DNA from: Craspedostauros australis
Taxonomy: Eukaryota > Bacillariophyta > Bacillariophyceae > Mastogloiales > Achnanthaceae
Direction of reading: 5' to 3'
DNA: 64,000 bases
Assembly (NCBI GenBank): GCA_026770025.1
Contig: JAMXDE010000029.1
Coordinates: forward strand, 434,001 to 498,000
The notes under the pieces are model-generated. The model was not told the DNA's origin. It was given only the letters and a program-made list of their open reading frames with translations, and did no database searches. Made by a program: the position numbers and the translations under genes. Positions 33,301 through 42,735 of the stretch are shown here, in pieces (the first letter of the stretch is position 1; each line of letters begins with the position of its first letter).

Positions 33301-36048
33301 GGTGCTGACCTCTAGATTTGAATCCATTCCTTCCGAACGCACGCCATGTACATCAGGATCCGCGTCCGCGTCCACTTCGATTTCGATTTCCGCCGCCGCA
33401 TCCTTGTAGTTGGATGATGCAATGGAAGCCGCAGTGGAGGCAGCCATAAGATTCTCAACATCGTCAGCGTCCTGCTTGGATTGAGTGAGGAAGAAATCGG
33501 CGAGGATGCTGTTTTCGCGTTCCGCATACTTGTTCACGAAATGCCAATCAACGTCGGATCCGTTGGAATGGTCGTTCATGATACCGAAAGGGAAACCGAC
33601 TGTGGGAGCATGAAGCTGGGCCGACGCAGGAGGCATGGATCCCTTTGTCGGAGGTGAGAAGAAATCTGACGATAGCTGCGTGAACGCTGTTGTCGATGAG
33701 GATGGAGAAAAGGGATTGACGCGGCTGTTCCATGTCATCCCTGGATCGTTCTCGGCGAAGCTTCTTGCTTTGGCGATATCCGGTAACAACGGCCAATCGA
33801 TGTTTGCGTCGCGACTTGCGGTGTCACGGGCAGCGCTTACCACGGCCTGCTTCGTTGCGGGCGGTCTGACAGCTGCTGGTGCTACAATTCGATGGTGCTG
33901 ACCCTTGTGCGGCGGCTGCTGTTTTGCTTGCGTGGTATTCGTTTTGCTTTGTGTAGCAAATGCCACGGGTGGAGGCACGGTGGCTGATGCTGCTGCCGTG
34001 GGATGGATCTTGTTCAAGTGATTGCGAGTAGCTTTGTGCTTGTTTCGAAGCGCCAAAGGTTTGATGAGGAAGGGGCCCGAATTTGACTTGTGTTTCTTGT
34101 GTTGTTCCGGTCGGAACGGCACGGGCTTTCCCTTCTTCAGCATCATCAACGTTGGATCGTGAGGCTCTGAAGCACCGGACGAAGAGTGATTGCCATTTTG
34201 CGTTGCTCCTTGGTGAGCATTGTTGACATGCTTGTTGCTGCTGTTGTCGTCGTACGTATTTGGTTCAGCATCCAAGCCAACCTTGATGAACACTTGGTTG
34301 AGGACATCTTGTTCGAGGATCGTCAGAACGGTGATCATGTTCTGATTGCGCTCTCTGGCGGACGCCGCTTTGGTGGGGAACTTCCAATCGTACCAATTGG
34401 ATCGCGTCGTCGTCGTCGTCGCAGCTGTGATATCTCCGGATTTATCCTTGGTGGTAGCAGCTGCGCCGTTGCGATCCGTCGCATCGGACTTGTCAGCGTT
34501 GCTGTTGGCGTCAATCGTGGAAGGAGCATTGTCGGAAATCGAGTCTTCCTCCTCAGGAACTGTTGCGATGGTCGAAAGGTGCTTCATGCGGGTTGGGGCA
34601 GATTTCTTGTTCCTGCGTCGTTTCGATTTCTTCTGCTTGGTCTTCTTCCTTGACGCGGCGCCGTGGCGCTGATTCTGTTGGGACGAGCCTTTTCTTGTAC
34701 CAACAGCAGCCGCAGCGATGGGACGCGGCTGGGCATCAAACTCAAACAACAGCTGGGCCTGGAGGAGCACGGCCATTTCCTCTTCGGCATGCCGTACCAC
34801 CGACTCATGAAACAATTCCCATAGTGTTCCGATTCGATGAATTGGGATATCTTGCCATGCCTCCTGGTGAGGTTGACACGGATAATGCATTGAGTGGCGT
34901 TCTGCGAGCCGTAGCGTTGTTACAAGAGCGCTCGTTGGGCCTGTGACGCCCCTCAGAATGGTCCACAGAAGAGTGTCACGCAAAAATAGAATCTGTTGGC
35001 GATCCATGGACCGCAGCAACTCTTTCATGGCGAACTGAACCGCCTTTGGCAGCACAATTTCGAGGTTGTTGCTCGTGTAGCCTGCGAAATTGGAATCATG
35101 AAAATCGTTCACATCCGCCATCTGTCTCTCCCACGCGTCTTGATGATGATACCGAATCCATAGACATGCATGATACCTGCATGCCAGACACTTGCTGAGC
35201 GACACCCACTCTTGCGTTGGATGGAACCAATTGGATTGAAATGGTTCATACGATGGCATGTCAAGAGTAGCTGCTGCGTTTGCGATATCGCTCGCAGCTG
35301 CTTGTGGATCGGAATTTGACGCCCCTAATGGATCCGTGTAGAGGTTCCCGCGCGTTGCATTGTTCAAGTGGCGGAGGAGTGCATCTGCGGTCGGGAGATG
35401 GTCGCGTGTTCGTCTCTTGAGGCTGAAAGTCCGCGTCCGTCGTTGGCGATCCACGTTGGATTGACCCATGCGAAACATGGAATGACGAATGATCCAGTCA
35501 TCGGACTCTCGTTGCGATTGTGAAGACGGGACGCTGAGCTGATCGCCGCATGCCGTCACGAACCGTCTCGACACGACATCGTAGAGCGTGGGATTTGCTG
35601 AGGTCGACATTGACGTTGATACTGACGTTGATGCAGCGGATGCGGATCCTTTTGCGTTTCTCCTCCTCGGTTGTCGTCGGCCATTGCTGTCGCGATCTGC
35701 ATGCATAGACTTGCGGGACTTCCACTGGAACAGGCGTTGCGGGGGATCTCTCACCCTGGTGGAATCGACATCGAGGTGGGCGCCTTCGCGGCTTGCGACC
35801 GGACGGTAGCCCATGGCGCGCGGGTGGACCGGTGGCAACGGTGGCTTCCACAACCTCACCAGCTCCTTCCAGAGCACGAATTCGTCATCGGGGACCACGC
35901 AGACCAAGGTATCCAGCAGGTCATCGACCGACAAGGACCTGACCCATGTCCGGAAGCCCTGATCTTGGCCATCCGCCTTCTGTCGCTGTCCTCTTGCGTC
36001 TGGTGCGCCTCTGTGTTCATTCCACAATCTCTGCCTCCTCTTCGTCAT
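30385..36048 (-). CDS. Non-canonical poly(A)/uridylyl transferase (TRF4/Cid1 type), very long
   Basis: About 1887 residues from the ATG at 36048 (MTKRRQRLWNEHRG); an in-frame ATG at 36156 would add 36 residues. The catalytic part is C-terminal. Residues about 1505-1525 carry LYGSHMSGLCLPSSDLDF, the G-S...D-x-D nucleotidyltransferase motif, and the third carboxylate lies in MLQLDVSFD (about 1595). PLVLLLKQFLLDRNL and YTGGLSSYCLFLMV are the central-domain helices, and LMGFLDFYGNCFNP is the PAP-associated segment. These enzymes add A or U tails to RNA for decay or activation. A conserved-looking region at about 245-420 (SKCLACRYHACLWIRYHH and following, with HYPCQPHQEAWQDI) is not one I recognise. 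The middle 1000 residues are low complexity, with an acidic E/D run. It is convergent with the hydrolase gene and divergent from the transporter. Confidence 0.85.
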   Translation of the reverse strand: MTKRRQRLWNEHRGAPDARGQRQKADGQDQGFRTWVRSLSVDDLLDTLVCVVPDDEFVLWKELVRLWKPPLPPVHPRAMGYRPVASREGAHLDVDSTRVRDPPQRLFQWKSRKSMHADRDSNGRRQPRRRNAKGSASAASTSVSTSMSTSANPTLYDVVSRRFVTACGDQLSVPSSQSQRESDDWIIRHSMFRMGQSNVDRQRRTRTFSLKRRTRDHLPTADALLRHLNNATRGNLYTDPLGASNSDPQAAASDIANAAATLDMPSYEPFQSNWFHPTQEWVSLSKCLACRYHACLWIRYHHQDAWERQMADVNDFHDSNFAGYTSNNLEIVLPKAVQFAMKELLRSMDRQQILFLRDTLLWTILRGVTGPTSALVTTLRLAERHSMHYPCQPHQEAWQDIPIHRIGTLWELFHESVVRHAEEEMAVLLQAQLLFEFDAQPRPIAAAAVGTRKGSSQQNQRHGAASRKKTKQKKSKRRRNKKSAPTRMKHLSTIATVPEEEDSISDNAPSTIDANSNADKSDATDRNGAAATTKDKSGDITAATTTTTRSNWYDWKFPTKAASARERNQNMITVLTILEQDVLNQVFIKVGLDAEPNTYDDNSSNKHVNNAHQGATQNGNHSSSGASEPHDPTLMMLKKGKPVPFRPEQHKKHKSNSGPFLIKPLALRNKHKATRNHLNKIHPTAAASATVPPPVAFATQSKTNTTQAKQQPPHKGQHHRIVAPAAVRPPATKQAVVSAARDTASRDANIDWPLLPDIAKARSFAENDPGMTWNSRVNPFSPSSSTTAFTQLSSDFFSPPTKGSMPPASAQLHAPTVGFPFGIMNDHSNGSDVDWHFVNKYAERENSILADFFLTQSKQDADDVENLMAASTAASIASSNYKDAAAEIEIEVDADADPDVHGVRSEGMDSNLEVSTIGDVEEELELYESSKEAQHSVDTVEFNNSNSLLSIPTDPSSMQSEPDIILEEEEDDDDDEDDDEEEMKERDPADDARGLGADAMHAKFDTAASKGIAGANVKLGGENNHKTKDAKALEAKNATLDHVAMKSGVPAARATMKVAAVVRGGASPMITATAEAVTPPTQSPVPMGCRSPSPEAPVTPPPTLSPILVSLADLQTLKRSASLTPERIGNHSLKSKSVRSYSAIASGSLPGSLPSSPVPSQGATPKESRPREDLFRRSTFRDDHDIRQRRPIRMIEHQNSYRATAMKGFAKPLKASKGSLGLPFLEAVRKASHRESCVQSETAVEGLAQDQQWNSESRRTYSNVASRSMTDERSFAKDETTTITSALSQREPEEVAQLREERNTFRDLCLTYGAEVAKLRSMLAAQQTTPTHPALDYAQGGFNAPHVFVPEHVDPHGMPAFFHGSMQQHRKRLGPMSDAGIHRSGDHESQVSEDEMYDVRSRSRADTLRGLSSNQTTAGSDASVEPTSSGPLNISNLQAGVSVGMVPITDPLMNSHELQSRLTKDIFRFLNSINGQLRKQAAKRRMAIERFTRFVTTIWPRAQVKLYGSHMSGLCLPSSDLDFVVCLPAVHKNAPALAPGVLEGRNAINETSQKLMARQLKGESWIDPRSIKLIERTVVPVIKVSTKDTRARMLQLDVSFDSPEHHGLEANEMVAQILEEMPMIRPLVLLLKQFLLDRNLLTAYTGGLSSYCLFLMVARYLQDQPATVGDCGSLLMGFLDFYGNCFNPRATGISVRCRQYFPRPWTVTPYQSQQQPAPPPQPPKAQPEFYRRNSESSKLSRKTSFAQAAQQPQHHPRKQEAQQHPKAQTRPQSRSQHHHQQHQRTFHGNLDHTNRPFTFDPLFVEDPLSPGNNVGRNAFRVFQIQRAFSDAHRALLASLEWDSHSTGEVLPTDNDDENTGGGAFFGGIESYPLLKCLLQSEDVLYEL

Positions 36049-36808
36049 GTCTTGTTGGCAGGTATGCAGACGGGCAGATGTGCAGGTGCGCAGGCAATCC
36101 GTCTTTGTATGTATGTATATCGCGGGCGATGTCCCAACAAGCGCAGCAGTATGCACTGTCTCCCAATGGTTGTTCTGTGGCTGTGACCTCTCTTGTTGGA
36201 TTTTGTGGTGTGAGAATCCATCTTGGGTGCGCAGCGATGTGGCTTGTCGTTACAATCTTGTCCACCACGCTTGTGTTGTGTTTGGGTGGAAGCGAACAAA
36301 CACGATTTGCGTCTCTTCCTAGCCCTTCAGATTTTGATGGAAGCCCAATACCATCCAATTATGAGCACTTGAATCAACACAATTGGGGTGAAAAGAGTCA
36401 TGTATTTTTACAAGTTGTATATGACACGATATGGCATTGTTTTGGGTGTGTGGTGAACTATTTCGTCCTTGTTTTGAGACTATGTCTGCGTTCGATGTTC
36501 TCGTCACGTTTGGTTTTATATTAATTTGTAAATTACCGCGACACCCCAATCTGATCATCATATATTTAGTCTTGCTCTCTATCAGAATGGCGCTGCGTCT
36601 TATTAGTGACTCAATCGTACACAGGATTCAACGTCATCCTTTCTTGTTCGCATGTTTGTCATTGTTCGTGTTCTTGTTCTTGTTCTTGTTCTTGTTGTTG
36701 GTTGCCGTGTTGTTTCTCACCATCGACGAGAACCAACACATCGACGCGTTGGGGCGATGCAAGAACGTGAACAACTTCGATGGACAATGAGCAAAGGACT
36801 CAACCTCA
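36049..36808. promoter_or_regulatory. Divergent promoter region with TTG/TTC hexamer tract
   Basis: About 760 bp between head-to-head genes (TRF4-like and SLC35-like). A ttcttg hexamer repeats about five times at 36668-36697. No coding sequence is recognised; the region must hold both promoters. Confidence 0.45.
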
Positions 36809-38641
36809 ATGACCAACGCCAAGACCCATACGGAAGAGGAAGCGAAGGAGAGAGAGAGAAGCTGCATAAGACAGACACAGTTACAAGTGCGCACGATGCT
36901 GACGACTAACAAGAGGGGTACCATCCCATCGGCGCCATCATCGTCGTCGTCATGGACCATCACGAATCAGGAGTCATTATCGGAGGTGCTACCGCTGGTG
37001 GAGGTGACCACGAGATCATCGGCATTAACGCAGGTTCCAACATCAATAGCAACGTCAACAACATCCACATCAACAACGAATGCAGAAGCACAACAGAGTG
37101 GCTCAAATATGGAGAAGCCAGCAGCATCGTCAGCAACGACGACAGCGGCTTCAGCAGCAGCCGCATCCTTCAGGCTGTTTCTCCTGGTCTGGCTCGTGCT
37201 GCAGAGCTCCAGCCAAACGCTGCTGGGCAGGTATAATCGTTCGTCGGTGCCAGAAGATGAGCTGTACGACATCAACACGATGCTGCTGATGGTGGAATAC
37301 TTCAAGCTGCTCTTCAGCTGCGTCTTGGAGCTCTACTTCATGTACAGACAGAACGACAAATCAACATCGCCATCGAAGCAGCTCACGACGCTGAGCAGCG
37401 CGATGCTGCGATGCAAGGACCACTGCAAGGACGGATGGAAGATGGCCATCCCTGCCATCCTCTATTGGATCGGGAACAACATGGCCTACGTCGCCATCTC
37501 CAACCTTTCAGCCCCGGTGTTTCAGGTCCTGCTGCAGGTCAAGTTGCTGATGACGGCGTTTCTCAGCGTCTGCTTCCTGCAGCGCAAATACGTCTTCCGA
37601 CAATGGTTGTGCCTCTTGGCTTTGACGGTCGGCGTTGCGATTGTCGTGGTGGGAGAAAGTGCATCGGCCAGCCTTGGTGCATCCTTCGAATGGATTATGG
37701 GATTCATCTCCCCCGTGGTATCAACAAGCGGTCTTGCCGAATCGCCAAATGCTATTCTCGAACAGGCGAAGCGCAACATTACAGCAACTGCAGCAGCAGC
37801 AAACGCTATCTCCACGTCGACCGCACCGAAGCAGTCAACTTTCGTGGGGATTGTCGCGGTTGCAGCTGCTTGCTTTTCCGGATCCATGGCCACAGTGTTC
37901 TTCGAGATCGTCCTCAAACAGAGGCAACTGTCTGCCGGAAAGAAGGATAAGTCGATGCCAGGAGATGCTATGAAACGGCAGCATTCCATCGACCTGGAAG
38001 GCGCGCAATCGAAGAAGAGCAGCACGGCGCTGCGTCGAATCAATTCCAGCTTAGCCAGCATGACGGATGATGACAGCATCAGCAACCAGCATATTGGCAA
38101 GCCAACGGCTACGAATGCGGCTGCGAAAGTTAAGGAGTCGAATGCAGACGATGCATCGTCTGAGCCATCCAAACCGCCGACGTCCATTTGGATGCGGAAC
38201 ATACAGCTCGCGTTCTTCTCCATCATCGTGGCGAACATGAGAGTGGTGCATGCCAGACTCAACACGCCCGAATCCGAGCAACAACCCTTCTTCCATGGAT
38301 TCCGAGGCTTGGTCTGGATTCAGGTGGTATGGCTCGCGGTCGGAGGACTCGTCGTGGCGTCCGTTATCAAGTACGCCGACAGCGTCATGAAGGGACTGGC
38401 CACCGGGTTCAGCGTGCTGTTGGCCACGGCATTCAGCATACTGTTCATGGGGATGAAGCTAACGGGAGGCTTTTTGGTCGGCGCAACGCTGATCATTGCA
38501 TCGGTGTACTTCTTCTCGAACCCGCTGCCCTCCAAGGAACAGCTATGCTCGAGGCGGCAGATAATGATGTTCACCATGGTTCTGTTGCTCATGTTCGCGT
38601 TTGAGGCCATCGCGACAGCCCATCCGCAGTACACGTTGTAG
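36809..38641 (+). CDS. Nucleotide-sugar transporter, SLC35A/UDP-galactose transporter type
   Basis: 610 residues. The first 110 are polar and S/T/N/A-rich. A ten-helix drug/metabolite-type transporter fold then begins at about 120 (SFRLFLLVWLVLQSSSQTLL). Diagnostic segments are ILYWIGNNMAYVAISNLSAP, FQVLLQVKLLMTAFLSVCFL and, near the end, GLATGFSVLLATAFSILFMG followed by YFFSNPLP. These match SLC35A antiporters that move UDP-sugars or CMP-sialic acid into the Golgi in exchange for the nucleoside monophosphate. A large polar insertion (about 375-455) interrupts the helix array between GSMATVFFEIVLK and WMRNIQLAFFS, where the family usually has a short cytosolic loop. The sugar cannot be assigned. 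The start at 36809 is the first ATG; 36893 is an alternative. Confidence 0.85.
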   Translation: MTNAKTHTEEEAKERERSCIRQTQLQVRTMLTTNKRGTIPSAPSSSSSWTITNQESLSEVLPLVEVTTRSSALTQVPTSIATSTTSTSTTNAEAQQSGSNMEKPAASSATTTAASAAAASFRLFLLVWLVLQSSSQTLLGRYNRSSVPEDELYDINTMLLMVEYFKLLFSCVLELYFMYRQNDKSTSPSKQLTTLSSAMLRCKDHCKDGWKMAIPAILYWIGNNMAYVAISNLSAPVFQVLLQVKLLMTAFLSVCFLQRKYVFRQWLCLLALTVGVAIVVVGESASASLGASFEWIMGFISPVVSTSGLAESPNAILEQAKRNITATAAAANAISTSTAPKQSTFVGIVAVAAACFSGSMATVFFEIVLKQRQLSAGKKDKSMPGDAMKRQHSIDLEGAQSKKSSTALRRINSSLASMTDDDSISNQHIGKPTATNAAAKVKESNADDASSEPSKPPTSIWMRNIQLAFFSIIVANMRVVHARLNTPESEQQPFFHGFRGLVWIQVVWLAVGGLVVASVIKYADSVMKGLATGFSVLLATAFSILFMGMKLTGGFLVGATLIIASVYFFSNPLPSKEQLCSRRQIMMFTMVLLLMFAFEAIATAHPQYTL

Positions 38642-38928
38642 ATGGAATAGTCATACGGCATAACGACGCAATACAAGTGTGGTACCGCACGAACGCTTTA
38701 GGCACGTGCACGAGTACACCGGTTGTACGAGATAGAATACGTACGTAGAGCACTCTGCTCGAGTAGAACACTGCACATTTCGTTAGGGTACGACTACGTA
38801 GGAGTACACATGAAGACAGTCATCACATGGTGCAACAGGCACGCAGGTACGCAAGTATTCAAAAATGTAGCGTACATATTTTACCAAAACTACGAGTATA
38901 CCATACGTACTAGTACATGCCTGCCGCT
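38642..38928. other. Short region between convergent genes, rich in tacgta motifs
   Basis: 287 bp containing many acgtac, tacgag and agtac words and one TACGAGTA octamer (38891-38898). It is probably the overlapping 3' flanks of the transporter and kinase genes. Confidence 0.4.
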
Positions 38929-41637
38929 TCACATGGAATCCGACTCACGTCTGTTGGCGACGAAGACGGTCTTGAATTCGTCGTAAGAAATGGAGCCTGA
39001 ATGATTCAGGTCGATCGTTCGTATGATCTCATCAACCTCCTCATCGGTGTAGGGATGCAGCATGCGCATCAGCGGTCCCACGGACGCGGCATCCAGGAAT
39101 TCCGAATCCCCGGCTTGAATGGCATCGAATGCTTCGCGTGGATTGTCGTACGGGAACTCCTTGTTGAGACGCAGCACGACGGCCTTCTTGAAGTCCCTGC
39201 GGATGCACATCTCCTTCAGGGTGGTTTCAATGTACGGAGCCTCTTCCATGAGAACTCGCAGCTTCTGGCCGAGAAATTGATGCACGATGCATCCCGTCTT
39301 TTCATCGCACAGAGCCGTGCAGTTCCGTGGCTGCCTCGTGAGCATCGCGTGCTCGCCGATGATGTTTCCCGGCGTCGCTGAGAGAACGTGCTTGCCATTC
39401 GCTTCGATGGCGACCTTGCCTTCCTTGACGATGAACAACGAATCGCCGTCGTCGCCATCGCGGAACAAGAAGTCGCCGTTCCGGTACTCCTTCAAAATGA
39501 GGTCCCTCTGCAAACTAAGGATGGAACGCATTCGATTGCGCTTGCGCACCTTGTCCTTCTCCCTCATCTTCAAGAACAAGTTGGGGTCGGAGTCCTCCAG
39601 GAAATCTTCGAAGAATTCGCGGCGTATGCGACGCGTGTGGACAGGCGTCACGGATCGGACGGTGGCGGAACGTCGCTTGGATGGATCGAAGAGCGCCCCC
39701 TCCCCGAAGTAGTTGCCTCGCTTGCGTCGGCTGTGAAATCCTGTCGATGTTTCGATCGACACGATGCCGGATTCGATGAAGAACATGTTGTTGCCGATCT
39801 CGCCTTCCCTGTATATCACGCTGCCTGGAGGGAAGTGCACATCGGCCATGTTCTCTCGCAGTACTGACGAGAAGTTAGACAGCGTGAGCGGTTCATTGTT
39901 GTCGTTCGACGAGACGATCCCAGGAAACCTGTCCTTGTCGCTGTTGAACGCCGAAAGCGCGCTTTCCGTGAGAGAATCGGAGTTGTTGGCACTTTCATCA
40001 TTGAGTAGATGCGTGAGATAATAGTGTGCGAGCTTGGTCTTGTGCTTTCTGTAGCCGGCCAGCTTTTCGCTCGTTGTCTGCATCTTGAGGGTGTTCGCGG
40101 TCTCTCCCTTCACCCAGCTATGGTGCAGCATGTCGAAGGCGGTGAGACGCTTCGCAGGATCTCGACACATGAGGCGTTCGATGAGATCGATGGCGGATTC
40201 GGAAAGATGTGCGGTCATTGGCGAGCCCCGGATCGGCGGTTCCTCGTCGCTGATGATGGCGGTGGTGACCTCCTCGTCGGATGCCTGCCCGTTGAGGTCG
40301 TAGGGGTGGAAGCCGGTGAGCATGATGTAGAGGATGACCCCGAGGGCCCACATGTCCAACGAGGGATCGAGCTTGGCCAGTCGCTTTCGCGCTGCCGGGT
40401 CTAGGATTTCCGGAGGGCTGTACGCCAACGTCTTGCCCGCCAGCGAGACCTTGTCGTCGCGGTCGCTCTGATTCCTCTGAGCGGCGGGGTGATCTTCGGC
40501 AAGCTCGTGGTCCACATGGTCGACCTGCGAGCAGCCAAAATCCACGAGCTTGATGACAGCCTCGTTGGAGTCCTTGGAGCTGAGCATCAAATTCTCTGGC
40601 TTGAGATCGCCGTGGGTGATGCCGATGCCATGGAGGAAGGTGAGAGCGGCGGCCACCTCCCGCATCAGCCGCGAGGCGTCGGCCTCCGAATAGGCCCCCT
40701 GATCCACCAGATGCTCGAAGAGCTCGATGCCATCAATGAGGTCGAGCACCAGGTAGTAATTCCCTCTCTCGTTGAAGTATTCGATGAGCGAGTTGATGCC
40801 GGGATGGCCACCGTTCTGCCGCAGATGCAAGAGGGCATCCATCTCGGCGAAGAATTGGTCGCGCTGGGTGTACCGTTTGGGTATTTTCTTGATGGCCACC
40901 ATCTTGCCGGTCTCTCTGTTTTTGGCGCGAAAGATAGTGCCGAAGGTGCCTTCGCCAATGTTGGTGTTCCATTGGACATCATACTTGCGTTCCAGCGTCT
41001 TTGAGCTGTAAGGCATCTTTATTCGGCGCACATGTGGCGACTGGTGCTGAGACAGGAATCCAGAGGTTCTCCTGCTTCCCAGGAACTTCGCCACCAGCGA
41101 CGTTGTCGATCTGTCATCATCGCAAGACGTGGTGTGCGCCATGATCCCCAACTCGGCAGCGCCTGGCACGTTCACGGTGGCGGTGACAGCAGTGTTTGCG
41201 ATGGTGGAACCATTGGTCGCACCATGCCCTCTGCACTCATTACTCATGATGCCGGTCTTGCCGTGGACTCTTCCATTGAGCGCATGCTGGGGAGCCCGGA
41301 TTGATTGCTGGCCCTCCTGCATGCCACGATCGTCCTTGGTGTGGTTGTTATTCTGGGCGTCATTCTTGGCATCATTCTGGGCATCCTTGTTGATCTCCGA
41401 CAAGACAGCAGCAGACAACCCAATGCCTGCCATCAAGAGAGGAGCGTTGTGGGAATTCCACGGTGTGCGCTGCGAATTCGTGGAGTGGAATCGGTTGCTT
41501 ATGGACTTGCCAGAAGAATGATTGGGGTGAACGTTAGTAGCCCAGCGTTTCTGATCGCGATGAGGCTGATTGCGGCCGCCAGACGTGGCCAACCTCCTCT
41601 GGAGCATGGAAGATACCACGCGGCGCTGCTTCCACAT
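38929..41637 (-). CDS. Protein kinase with two C-terminal cyclic-nucleotide domains and an EF-hand
   Basis: About 902 residues from the ATG at 41637. The frame is open to 41814, but MWKQRRVVSSMLQRRLATSG is a textbook mitochondrial presequence (R-rich, no acids), so 41637 is preferred. A hydrophobic stretch (APLLMAGIGLSAAVL) follows at about 85. The kinase domain runs from about 220 to 480: GEGTFGTIF loop, VAIKK, HGDLKPEN catalytic loop and DFG. The Arg of HRD is Gly, so this is a non-RD kinase. Two cyclic-nucleotide-binding domains follow, with phosphate-cassette motifs FGEGALFDPSKRRSATV (about 642) and IGEHAMLTRQPRNCTAL (about 758). The C-terminus has an EF-hand loop DLNHSGSISYDE (about 873). 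The order kinase-CNB-CNB-EF is the reverse of PKG. It is presumably regulated by cNMP and Ca2+; mitochondrial location is inferred. Confidence 0.85.
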   Translation of the reverse strand: MWKQRRVVSSMLQRRLATSGGRNQPHRDQKRWATNVHPNHSSGKSISNRFHSTNSQRTPWNSHNAPLLMAGIGLSAAVLSEINKDAQNDAKNDAQNNNHTKDDRGMQEGQQSIRAPQHALNGRVHGKTGIMSNECRGHGATNGSTIANTAVTATVNVPGAAELGIMAHTTSCDDDRSTTSLVAKFLGSRRTSGFLSQHQSPHVRRIKMPYSSKTLERKYDVQWNTNIGEGTFGTIFRAKNRETGKMVAIKKIPKRYTQRDQFFAEMDALLHLRQNGGHPGINSLIEYFNERGNYYLVLDLIDGIELFEHLVDQGAYSEADASRLMREVAAALTFLHGIGITHGDLKPENLMLSSKDSNEAVIKLVDFGCSQVDHVDHELAEDHPAAQRNQSDRDDKVSLAGKTLAYSPPEILDPAARKRLAKLDPSLDMWALGVILYIMLTGFHPYDLNGQASDEEVTTAIISDEEPPIRGSPMTAHLSESAIDLIERLMCRDPAKRLTAFDMLHHSWVKGETANTLKMQTTSEKLAGYRKHKTKLAHYYLTHLLNDESANNSDSLTESALSAFNSDKDRFPGIVSSNDNNEPLTLSNFSSVLRENMADVHFPPGSVIYREGEIGNNMFFIESGIVSIETSTGFHSRRKRGNYFGEGALFDPSKRRSATVRSVTPVHTRRIRREFFEDFLEDSDPNLFLKMREKDKVRKRNRMRSILSLQRDLILKEYRNGDFLFRDGDDGDSLFIVKEGKVAIEANGKHVLSATPGNIIGEHAMLTRQPRNCTALCDEKTGCIVHQFLGQKLRVLMEEAPYIETTLKEMCIRRDFKKAVVLRLNKEFPYDNPREAFDAIQAGDSEFLDAASVGPLMRMLHPYTDEEVDEIIRTIDLNHSGSISYDEFKTVFVANRRESDSM

Positions 41638-42735
41638 CTTTCCAACTGTCTCTATCCGATGGAGTGCTCTCGAATTTGTATGAAGGTTGGAACTGAAGAC
41701 TTGTGCAATGTGGGCGTCGGACTCTTCCTTGCCTAATCGTATGATGCTCTCTGAAGAGAAGGAGAGAGCACTCTGTTTTGCTGAAATGACGCACGGCCCT
41801 GGCTGTGTCTGCAACGTGTTTGGTGATGCTCTGTGGCTTGGCGTCCGTCACTGATGTTGCTTGATGCAGCTTCTGCGAGATCGCACGTCTGGTGAGTGCT
41901 CTCTGTTCGTGTTTTTACCTCGCGCTGTGCGTTGCTTCTCGTTTGCTCTCTGTTGTGTGATGCGATGTGATGCGATGTGATGGTGTCGCTGTTGGTGATG
42001 CTGCGTGAAGTGGTTGGGCAGATCTGCTCGTATCTTACTATTCGTACAAGTACAGGTGCCATGTGTGTGACTGCAAGTTCGCAAAGATTCACAATGCGGT
42101 CAGTGATGCGTTGCTTTTCTCTCCTTCTTCGCTTCCGTGACAAGGAATGGTTGATTGAGAGGAGGGTATGCACAGGTGGCTCCTCCAACCTCTTGAGCAA
42201 CAGAGCACTGGCAGTTGCAATTGCACGTTTGAGCGTGTGGTGGACAGGACTTTCGGAAGTATTGCACGAGCCACGGTGTGACGCAGTGTGTGGGGTATCC
42301 CACGGATAGATCGTGTCCACCCGATCGCTCCACGCCAACCAAGCAGAGAGAGAGAAAGGGAGAAACTCGCTGCGTGTTTGGGAACCTGGAGCATTGACAC
42401 CAACACGTTTCGGGTCGCTTTGTCGCAGATTCGATGTGATGCGATCCTCACCTCGCACAGTGTTTATCTCGTCTTGGTGGTTGTGATCAAAGATTGCTTC
42501 CCGCGCAAAACACGGAAGGTGTCACAAGAGGGAGACATTCATGACTGGAGTCAAAGATACCACAGAGATTCCCACCCCTCTGCCACTCTCCACCCTCTTC
42601 CTCCTTTCGCAAGCAAGGAAACGAGCGAGAAGACCATCTCTGAATTACGATCTATTACGAGTACAGTTTTAGAATTGCATACTCCGCACTCCTGCAGCGC
42701 CGCGGTACTCCAGCACGAGTACTTGCCACAATCAC
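41638..42735. other. Intergenic region; no gene recognised
   Basis: 1.1 kb between two minus-strand genes. It contains short repeats: gatgcgatgt units at about 41957-41983 and a gagaga run at 42340-42358. A TACGAGTA octamer lies at 42656-42663. No frame resembles a protein family. Confidence 0.35.

Noticed and set aside
36049-36156. Upstream ATG at 36156 for the TRF4-like gene
   Set aside because: The extra 36 residues are Cys/Thr-rich and unlike the polar start MTKRRQRLW; the 36048 start is preferred, though not proven.
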